Shown here: one piece after another, positions 34,537 to 40,478 of the stretch
Numbering within the stretch: the first letter of the stretch is position 1
Layout of the letters: each line of letters begins with the position of its first letter
Source of the DNA: Xiamenia xianingshaonis
GTDB lineage: Bacteria > Actinomycetota > Coriobacteriia > Coriobacteriales > Eggerthellaceae
Direction: 5' to 3'
Assembly: GCF_017945865.1 (NCBI RefSeq)
Contig: NZ_CP072829.1
Location: forward strand, 62,001 to 126,000
DNA: 64,000 nt
The notes under the pieces: model-generated
Database searches by the model: none
What the model was told of the DNA's origin: nothing
Seen by the model: the letters and a program-made list of their open reading frames with translations, nothing else
Made by a program: the position numbers and the translations under genes

Positions 34537-35369
34537 TAGTGAGCCCCTTTCTCTTCAGCGGCGCCAGGTGCGTCGGCGTGCGATGCGGAAGCGTCGGTCG
34601 CGGCGGTTGGGGAAGCCGTTTCGGCGTCCTTGTCCGCGCTGGTTTTGGAAGCGGCCTTGGCGGCCGCGCTAGTTGCGCCAGTCTTCGTCTTTGCGGTCTG
34701 CGCCGTGCCGTAGAGGCTGGCTGCCGAAGGCCGGCTTGATCCGGCCGCCTTCTCCGCGTCGGCCGAGGTTGCGTCAAGCTTCTGATCGGCTGATTTGTCG
34801 GACGCAGCCGTGGCGCCGGCGGACTTTGGGGCCGTCTTCGCAGCTACCGGCTTTCTGTCCGCGACCGTCTTTGCGGCGGCCGGGGCCGCTGTCGTCTTCG
34901 CAGCCTTCGCGGCTTCCTTTTCCTCGGCGGCCTTCGCTTCGGCCTCCGCCGCTTCAGCGGCCTTCTTCGCCGCGCGTTCCGCGTCGTAGCGGGCCTTGCG
35001 CTCTGAGAACGTTTCCTGGCGCTTTTCCTCGGCCTTCGTCGGCTGCTTCTCGGCCGTCTTGGCTTGCGGCTTCGCTGCGTTCGCGGAGGACTTCGACGTT
35101 GACGAACTTGATCCGCCCACCTTCTTCACGCCGTCCTTTGCGCTGGTCACCGCCTTGTCGACGACATCGAGCGGGTTCTGGAACGGCGTGTCGGAATTCG
35201 GATCGTACACCTCGTTTTTCAGCACCTTGTTCATTTCCTCTTGGGCGCTGCGGAATTTTGCGATGCCCTGCCCGACCGTTTTTGCAATGGCCGGCAGCTT
35301 GTCGGGCCCGAAAATGAGAAAACCGAACAGCAGAATGAGGAAAAGCTCAAATCCACCAATACCAAACAA
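34536..35369 (-). CDS. tatA: TatA/TatB-type Tat translocase subunit with long Ala/Lys tail
   Basis: A 277-residue protein. The N-terminal hydrophobic helix (FGIGGFELFLILLFGFLIFG) and the amphipathic helix after PDKLP (KTVGQGIAKFRSAQEEM) define the TatA/B family. The remaining ~200 residues are low-complexity Ala, Lys, Glu, Thr and Ser, much longer than the ~60-residue tail of typical TatA. I prefer a TTG start at 35369, because AAAGGGG lies six bases before it and it gives the expected short N-terminus. Starts farther upstream would place ~27 polar residues before the helix. It is the first gene of a tatA-tatC unit. No separate TatB is seen. Confidence 0.88.
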   Translation of the reverse strand: MFGIGGFELFLILLFGFLIFGPDKLPAIAKTVGQGIAKFRSAQEEMNKVLKNEVYDPNSDTPFQNPLDVVDKAVTSAKDGVKKVGGSSSSTSKSSANAAKPQAKTAEKQPTKAEEKRQETFSERKARYDAERAAKKAAEAAEAEAKAAEEKEAAKAAKTTAAPAAAKTVADRKPVAAKTAPKSAGATAASDKSADQKLDATSADAEKAAGSSRPSAASLYGTAQTAKTKTGATSAAAKAASKTSADKDAETASPTAATDASASHADAPGAAEEKGAH

Positions 35370-35712
35370 AGTTATCCCCTTTGGACTCACTGATACCCAA
35401 ATGCGCGCGTGACCTGCGCAGTCGTGAGGCTGCGTCTGGACACGCAATCATCCATGGTACCACACGACCTTTCACGCCGCGTCAGAGCGCTTGTTTTACA
35501 GAAAAAGCATGGGAGGGGGTTCGGCGGGACGCCGCCGAGCGGGTTGCGGCGCAGGTCATGCGCGGGAAGCGGCCCGCGGCCGGCGGGCTGGCGGCGGCCG
35601 GCGTGGCGAGCGCGGGGCGGCATGCGGCGGTTCGCACTTCTTTCACAGGGGCTTCACGACATTCCGCTAAAATAGTTCTTTTTGTGACTTCATTCGACCG
35701 ACAAGGATTCAC

Positions 35713-38145
35713 ATGGGCCTTTCATATACCGCCGCGCGCGCGATCAGCGCCGTTTCAACCTGGGGGCTGAAAAACGTTTTCCGACGTCCGGCGGCGAATT
35801 TTCCGGGCAAGATCGCGCTGTACGTCGACCCGGCGGTCATCGGGCACGCCAAGGCGAAGCTGCGCCGCGGGTCGGTGGCCGTCGTGGGCACGAACGGCAA
35901 GACCACGGTGACGAACCTGCTCGCCGACGTGCTGGAGCAGGCCGGCGGCTCGGTCGTGTGCAACCGCACGGGCGCGAACCTGGATTCCGGCGTCGCGACG
36001 GCGCTGCTTCACGCGGACGCGGCCGACTGGGGCGTCTTCGAAAGCGACGAATTGTGGCTTGCGAAGATATTGCCCCAGCTCAAGGCCGATTATGTGCTGC
36101 TGCTCAACCTGTTTCGCGACCAGCTGGACCGCTGCGGCGAGATCGATCGCATCCAGGATTCGATCGTGCGGGCGCTCGCGTCGTCCCCGAAGACCGTGCT
36201 GGTGTACAACGCCGATGACCCGCTGTGCGCCACCATCGCCGCGCGCGCGTCCGAGCAGCCGGGGCGGGCTGACACGCCGTCGATCGCGTTCGGCGTGCGC
36301 GAGCCGATGGGGCTGGCGCAGAACACGGTGACCGACGCGACGATGTGCCAGACGTGCTCGACGATGTTCCAATACGCGTTTCGCCAGTATGGGCAGCTGG
36401 GCGAATACCATTGCCCGAACTGCGGTTTTGCGCGGCCCGCGCTCGACTTTGCGGCCGAGGGCGTGCAGCTGGACGCAAAGGGGCTGGCGTTTGACATCGT
36501 GCGTGGCGGGGGCGTTGCGGGCCGGCTTGCGGAAGGTGCGGAAGCGGGATCGGCGGGCTGGCTTGTTGATGGTGCTAAAGCAGAATCAGATACTGAAACG
36601 GAATCATCTAGCGCGGGCCAAGGGCGCCGTGTTGCCGGGACGGAAGGCGCCGAGGCGGTGCCTGTCATGGCGCTGCACGGCGCCTTCAACGGGGCGTACA
36701 TGGTGTACAACCTGCTGGCGACAGGCGTGATGGCGAGCCTGCTCGGGTGCGGCCAAGCGTCCGTGCAGCGGGCCGTCGACGCGTTCGACCCCCGCAACGG
36801 GCGATTGCAGGCCTACGAGATCGGCGGGAGAAAAGTCCTGCTCAACCTTGCAAAAAACCCGACTGGGTTCAACCAGAACCTGAAGATCGTCGCACAGGAC
36901 GAGGGCCGGCCGGCGGTGGCGTTCTTCATCAACGACAAGGAGGCCGACGGGCATGACGTGTCCTGGTTGTGGGACATCGACTTCGAAGAGCTGGCGCACA
37001 ACCGGCCCGTCGCCGTGTATGCGGGCGGCATCCGCGGGGCCGACATGGCGGTGCGCTTGAAGTACGCCGACATAACGGCGGACCGCGTGGCGTCGCCGCA
37101 GGAGCTGTTGTCCCAGCTGGACAAGCTGCCGCGCGACGTGAACGCCTACGTGATCGCAAACTACACGTCGCTGCCAGGCGTGAAGGCGGCCTTGGACGCG
37201 GCAGCGGGAGGTGCGGGCGCGGACAGCACGGCGGATGTGGCAGAACGTGGTGAAGGCAGCGCGGCGGATGCGGCAGAGCGCGCAGCCGGCGCAGCAAGCG
37301 GTGACGCGGCAGCAGATGGTTCTGCTGCGCCGGTCGTGATCGCGCACCTGTTCCCTGACCTGCTGAATCTTTACGGCGACGGGGGCAACGTGCGCGTGCT
37401 GGAGCAGCGGCTGCGGTGGCGCGGCGTGCCCGTCGAGGTGCGGCGCGTCAACCATGGCGACTCGATCGACCTGGCGGGCGTCGATGTGGTCATGATGGGC
37501 GGCAGTCCGGACCGCGAGCAGCGGCTGGCGTCGGCGGACCTGCTTGAAATGGCCGACGACCTGCGGGAATACGTCGAGTCGGGCGGGCCGTTGCTGGCGA
37601 TTTGCGGCAGTTACCAAATGCTCGGGCGGCAGTGGCTGCTCGACGGCGAGGAAGTTGCGGGGCTGGGCATCATCCCGATGACGACGGGGCGGCCGGGGAC
37701 GTCGGCGGATCGGCTGACGTCGAACATCGTGCTGCGGTCGCCGCTTGCGAGCGAGCCGGTCGTCGGGTACGAGAACCACGCGGGGCGGACGTATTTGGAC
37801 GACGGCGTGCAGGCGTTCGGCGAGGTCGTGTCGAGCGAGGGCTGCGGCAACAACGAGCAGTCGAAGCAGGACGGCGTGCTGTACAAAGGGCTGATCGGGA
37901 CGTATCTGCACGGGCCGCTGTTGGCGAAGAACCCGCAGGTGGCGGACGAATTGCTGCGGCGGGCGCTCGAGAGGCACGCGGCGCGCGTCGGGGGTGCTGG
38001 GACTGCGGGCGCTGACGCCGGCGGGCCGGCTGCGGCGGGTGCTGGGAGCGCTGCGGCTGCCACGGCGGCCGCAGTTCTGACGCCGCTGGCCGATGCGGCG
38101 GAGCGCCAGGCGAACGCGGAGCTGTGCCAGCGCTTCGTGCGGTAG
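35713..38145 (+). CDS. MurT-GatD fusion, lipid II D-glutamate amidating enzyme
   Basis: An 810-residue protein combining two proteins that are usually separate. Residues 1-490 are MurT: the Mur-ligase ATP site GTNGKTT (59-65), a zinc ribbon with C212, C215, C234 and C237, and the C-terminal MurT domain. Residues ~495-540 are an Ala/Gly/Asp/Glu linker. Residues 541-790 are GatD, a CobB/CobQ-like glutaminase with nucleophile C631 (AICGSYQ) and H733 (GTYLHGPL). MurT-GatD converts D-Glu of the peptidoglycan stem to D-isoglutamine, using glutamine as ammonia donor. A second low-complexity insertion follows the zinc ribbon (about 265-315). The ATG follows AAGGA. The TraX-like gene begins 13 bases downstream. 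Confidence 0.9.
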   Translation: MGLSYTAARAISAVSTWGLKNVFRRPAANFPGKIALYVDPAVIGHAKAKLRRGSVAVVGTNGKTTVTNLLADVLEQAGGSVVCNRTGANLDSGVATALLHADAADWGVFESDELWLAKILPQLKADYVLLLNLFRDQLDRCGEIDRIQDSIVRALASSPKTVLVYNADDPLCATIAARASEQPGRADTPSIAFGVREPMGLAQNTVTDATMCQTCSTMFQYAFRQYGQLGEYHCPNCGFARPALDFAAEGVQLDAKGLAFDIVRGGGVAGRLAEGAEAGSAGWLVDGAKAESDTETESSSAGQGRRVAGTEGAEAVPVMALHGAFNGAYMVYNLLATGVMASLLGCGQASVQRAVDAFDPRNGRLQAYEIGGRKVLLNLAKNPTGFNQNLKIVAQDEGRPAVAFFINDKEADGHDVSWLWDIDFEELAHNRPVAVYAGGIRGADMAVRLKYADITADRVASPQELLSQLDKLPRDVNAYVIANYTSLPGVKAALDAAAGGAGADSTADVAERGEGSAADAAERAAGAASGDAAADGSAAPVVIAHLFPDLLNLYGDGGNVRVLEQRLRWRGVPVEVRRVNHGDSIDLAGVDVVMMGGSPDREQRLASADLLEMADDLREYVESGGPLLAICGSYQMLGRQWLLDGEEVAGLGIIPMTTGRPGTSADRLTSNIVLRSPLASEPVVGYENHAGRTYLDDGVQAFGEVVSSEGCGNNEQSKQDGVLYKGLIGTYLHGPLLAKNPQVADELLRRALERHAARVGGAGTAGADAGGPAAAGAGSAAAATAAAVLTPLADAAERQANAELCQRFVR

Positions 38146-38158
38146 GGAGACGCGCCCG

Positions 38159-38881
38159 TTGAAGCCGCCCGCTATTTCCGTCTTCACGCTGAAGGTCGTC
38201 GCGATCGTGGCGATGACCTGCAATCATGCCGCGTACCTCTTCGACGGCGTCATGCCCGCGCCGCTGCTGTTCGTCTTCTACGCGGTCGGCGGGCTGACGT
38301 TTCCCATCATGGCGTTTCTGCTGGTCGAGGGCTATCGGCACACGTCGAGCCTGCGGCGCTATGCGGGGCGGCTGCTCATGTTCGCCCTGGTGTCGCAGGT
38401 GCCGTACTGGCTGTTTCTCGCGCATACGGGCAACGTGCTGTTCACGCTTCTGATCAGCCTTTTTGCGCTGTACTTGTACGACGCGATGCAAAGCCGCCCG
38501 CTTTTTTGGCTGGTGTTTGCGGGCCTTGTGCTGCTCAGCGCGGCGTGCGATTGGGGCGTGCTCGGGCCGATCATGGTGCTGATGATGCGCACGGTGCCGG
38601 ACGAGCGGCTGCGCATCGTCTACCCCATCGTGCTGGTGATGCTGGCGTCCGGCATTCCGCAGCTGCTGGAATTCCTGGCGACGCGCGATCTGATGACGCT
38701 GTCGTTCGCCCTGTACGCGCTGCTGGGGAGCGCGGCCGACATGCCGCTGCTCATGGCCTACGACGGGCGCCGCGGCCGTCCGATGAAGTGGTTCTTCTAC
38801 GCGTACTACCCCGCGCATATCGCAGTGTTGGGCCTGGTCGCCATGGGGATGGGCGCGAATCTGCCGCTGCCGCCGTGGTAG
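38159..38881 (+). CDS. TraX-family membrane protein
   Basis: A 240-residue membrane protein with about seven or eight hydrophobic segments. The start region (LKVVAIVAMTCNHAAYLF) and the YYPAHIAVLGL segment near the C-terminus match the TraX family, first described for pilin N-acetylation on F plasmids and often found as chromosomal acyltransferase-like proteins. I chose TTG at 38159 because AGGGAG lies upstream and it begins 13 bases after the MurT-GatD stop, which implies one operon. A role in modifying an envelope component fits the neighbour but is unproven. Confidence 0.8.
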   Translation: MKPPAISVFTLKVVAIVAMTCNHAAYLFDGVMPAPLLFVFYAVGGLTFPIMAFLLVEGYRHTSSLRRYAGRLLMFALVSQVPYWLFLAHTGNVLFTLLISLFALYLYDAMQSRPLFWLVFAGLVLLSAACDWGVLGPIMVLMMRTVPDERLRIVYPIVLVMLASGIPQLLEFLATRDLMTLSFALYALLGSAADMPLLMAYDGRRGRPMKWFFYAYYPAHIAVLGLVAMGMGANLPLPPW

Positions 38882-38939
38882 GGGAGGGAGCCGTCGAAGC
38901 GGCAGAAGGCCGCATGGGGACGCCGTGGGGCGGTATCTC

Positions 38940-39195
38940 ATGTGAAGAAATTGTGTAGTGGAGACGCGAAGGGCATAAAACGGCATCGCTCGCATCATTT
39001 TGGCCAGATTTCGGGGTCGTTGAGGCAAAAATCGACCTCGAAGACGCCGATTCGGGCGTTTTTGGCCTTCTGAATGGGCAAAACTACGGTATATAGGCAT
39101 AATTTTGTACTATTCTCATCTGAGGAACATGCCAAAATGATGCAACAGGTGGGCAAAATGCCTGAAATAATCTCCAGTACACAATTTTTTCACAT
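38940..39195. repeat. Intergenic element with terminal inverted repeats, copy 3
   Basis: The left end ATGTGAAGAAATTGTGTAGT continues with GGAGA. The right end read in reverse is ATGTGAAAAAATTGTGTACT, then GGAGA, so about 22 of 25 bases match. GCATCATTTTGGC on the left and GCCAAAATGATGC on the right form an exact 13-bp nested inverted repeat. A CTACGGTATATAGG word lies near the middle. There is no coding potential. It lies between traX (plus) and tRNA-Leu (minus). Bases 38882-39308 hold nothing else except the tRNA terminator. Confidence 0.8.
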
Positions 39196-39271
39196 ATAAC
39201 AGCAGGCAATTCGCTCGACAGCCGCGATTCATGTGCGAGTTGAGGTCTATTCGGCAGCTGGTTTTGGCAAC

Positions 39272-39298
39272 AAAAAACCCAGGCAAGGGCCTGGGTTT
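39272..39298 (-). terminator. Terminator of tRNA-Leu
   Basis: On the minus strand AAACCCAGGC pairs with GCCTGGGTTT around a short loop, and TTTTTG follows. It lies 11 bases after the tRNA 3' end. Confidence 0.85.
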
Positions 39299-39308
39299 GG
39301 TGCTTGGA

Positions 39309-39395
39309 TGGTGCGGGCGAAAGGACTTGAACCTTCACGGGGTTGCCCCCATACGGACCTGAACCGTACGCGTCTGCCAATTCCGCCACGCCCGC
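39309..39395 (-). tRNA. tRNA-Leu, anticodon CAG
   Basis: An 87-base class II tRNA including encoded CCA. The acceptor stem GCGGGCG pairs with CGCCCGC. The anticodon stem TACGG/CCGTA holds loop TTCAGGT with CAG at 39359-39361 (minus strand). A long variable arm with GGGG/CCCC and a T-arm AAGG-TTCAAGT-CCTT complete the fold. It has its own promoter and terminator. Confidence 0.96.
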
Positions 39396-39428
39396 GTCCT
39401 TGGCGCTTTCCGAGAAAAGCAAGACGTT

Positions 39429-39457
39429 ATGATAATCGAATCCGTCCGTCTGCGCAA
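39429..39457 (-). promoter_or_regulatory. Promoter of tRNA-Leu
   Basis: On the minus strand TTGCGC and TATCAT are separated by exactly 17 bases. The -10 lies 34 bases upstream of the mature tRNA 5' end. Confidence 0.7.
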
Positions 39458-39501
39458 GAAGAATTTTGAGATTTTGCGGAAGATGGAGAAAAAGTCGCCC
39501 C

Positions 39502-39567
39502 GCCGCCCCGTTCGATTGCTGCTTCGGCGGCGGTGCCCCCGCCGCCAGTGCCGCCCCGTTCGATTGC
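39502..39567. repeat. Paired 18-bp direct repeats upstream of tRNA-Leu
   Basis: GCCGCCCCGTTCGATTGC occurs at 39502-39519 and 39550-39567, 48 bases apart. Spacing and size are similar to the other paired repeats in this window. Confidence 0.6.
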
Positions 39568-39952
39568 GGCCTTGGCAGCCCTGCTGCTTCGTCGGCCGTG
39601 CGGGCCTCTCTCCCCGCTAGCAGTGTCCCAAAAACAGGACAGCAATAGCTCCAACAACCCCTTAGAATGTCCCAAATGCAACCCAACATCGCAACAATAA
39701 TCACGTCCGTCCAGCCCCCTTTGGGTGTGGCGTTTCCTTGTCCACAAGCTGCGTATCAAAAGCGTATTGCAGGCGCTCTCAGACCGTATCAACAGCGCTT
39801 CAGGATCCGCAGCACACGCGCCCGGGCGTGCCCACCCGTCTCCGCATCCCGGAAGACCGCCAAAGCCGCCTCTTCGTTGTTGCGCGCGTCGCCCGCATTC
39901 CGTGCGCACAGTCCGGGCGTTTCCCGAAGCAAAAGATGCCCAAGACCGCCAA

Positions 39953-39976
39953 AAGTATGGAGATTTCTCCATACTT
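39953..39976. promoter_or_regulatory. 10-bp perfect inverted repeat, candidate operator
   Basis: AAGTATGGAG and CTCCATACTT flank an ATTT centre. The palindrome lies 186 bases upstream of the structured leader of the giant gene. Its size suits a dimeric DNA-binding protein, and it has no T-run to suggest termination. Confidence 0.4.
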
Positions 39977-40161
39977 GCGTGCTATATATCGTCCTCTTTT
40001 CGGGACCTGCCACAAGATGTTGTGGATCAATTGGGTAGAAAACAAGCCCGGAAAACAGACTCAACCAATGCTTGCGTCTGCTGACAAAAACCCAGGTGAA
40101 ACGCATAAAAGTTATTCTGTTTGCTAGATCTATAACCCCATTCATGATAGAATGTCACGAA

Positions 40162-40269
40162 CAAGTTGCCGAACCGTTGACTACCAAGGCAAACAGTTAC
40201 GAAAGCGTATCTAAACCGTCTCAGCTGCAGCAGAAGGCGGGACGTCTTGGGAGGAAGCGCGGCAACTTG
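40162..40269 (+). ncRNA. Predicted three-way-junction leader RNA, riboswitch-like
   Basis: A perfect 10-bp outer stem, CAAGTTGCCG with CGGCAACTTG, encloses an inner stem CCAAG/CTTGG. Inside the inner stem are two arms: TAC-loop-GTA with a GAAA-containing loop, and CGTCTC/GGGACG. The junction reads GGCAAAC before the first arm and TAAAC before the second. The order stem, GGCAAAC, GAAA-loop arm, second arm recalls the c-di-GMP-I riboswitch, but the conserved GACGCAAAGCC joining segment is absent, so identity is open. It lies about 210 bases upstream of the giant gene in the same orientation. Confidence 0.45.
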
Positions 40270-40295
40270 AAAAAATAGGTATCCATCAGCGGAAA

Positions 40296-40419
40296 TGCCA
40301 ATTCGGGCAACAGGGAAGCCCGGGTTGGCACCACGAGCTCTCGCGGGTATAGCGGGTGGGGTCGACGTGGCTTCGTCGGTCCGGGGAACGCCCCTTATAC
40401 GCGCGCGAGCGGGCGCGCG
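40296..40419 (+). promoter_or_regulatory. Run of strong hairpins in the leader of the giant gene
   Basis: TGCCAA...TTGGCA with an inner CGGGC/GCCCG (40296-40330) makes a long hairpin with loop AACAGGGAA. GGGG-AACG-CCCC (40383-40394) and CGCGCGC/GCGCGCG (40400-40419) follow. None is followed by a T-run, so they look like leader structure, not terminators. They lie between the junction RNA and the GGAAGGAGG ribosome site at 40466-40474 and could control elongation, stability or translation. Confidence 0.45.
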
Positions 40420-40478
40420 GGTTAGGTCCGATCGTCCGCTCAAGGGAGCCTGAATCCTTTGTGAGGGAAGGAGGAACC

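Larger units (their letters stand above)
39396..40478. other. Gene-free 1.1-kb region upstream of the giant gene
   Basis: Apart from the tRNA promoter this stretch holds no credible gene. Frames on both strands lack ribosome sites and read as low-complexity or Cys/Arg-rich shadows. Composition is more AT-rich than the neighbouring genes in 39600-40280. It contains paired direct repeats, a 10-bp inverted repeat, a predicted three-way-junction RNA and GC-rich hairpins, each listed separately. The promoter of the giant gene should lie near 40120-40155, where TTGCTA and TGATAGAAT words are seen, but spacing is poor. Confidence 0.6.

Noticed and set aside
14451-39195. Inverted-repeat elements as CRISPR or as full insertion sequences
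   Set aside because: There are no regularly spaced short repeats with unique spacers, and no transposase frame lies between the inverted ends.
39427-39972. 181-codon minus frame upstream of tRNA-Leu
   Set aside because: It overlaps the tRNA promoter and paired repeats, has no ribosome site, and codes for repetitive Gly/Arg/Glu sequence.
40162-40269. Firm assignment of the leader as a c-di-GMP-I riboswitch
   Set aside because: The GACGCAAAGCC joining segment is missing, so I list it only as riboswitch-like.
40331-40395. T-box-like GGGTGG...CG string in the leader
   Set aside because: The conserved AGGGTGGNACCGCG core and an antiterminator/terminator pair are absent.
40295-40453. 51-codon frame (MPIRATGKPG...) in the leader of the giant gene
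   Set aside because: It has only a weak ribosome site and coincides with strong hairpins. Gly/Ala/Arg composition fits translated GC-rich structure.
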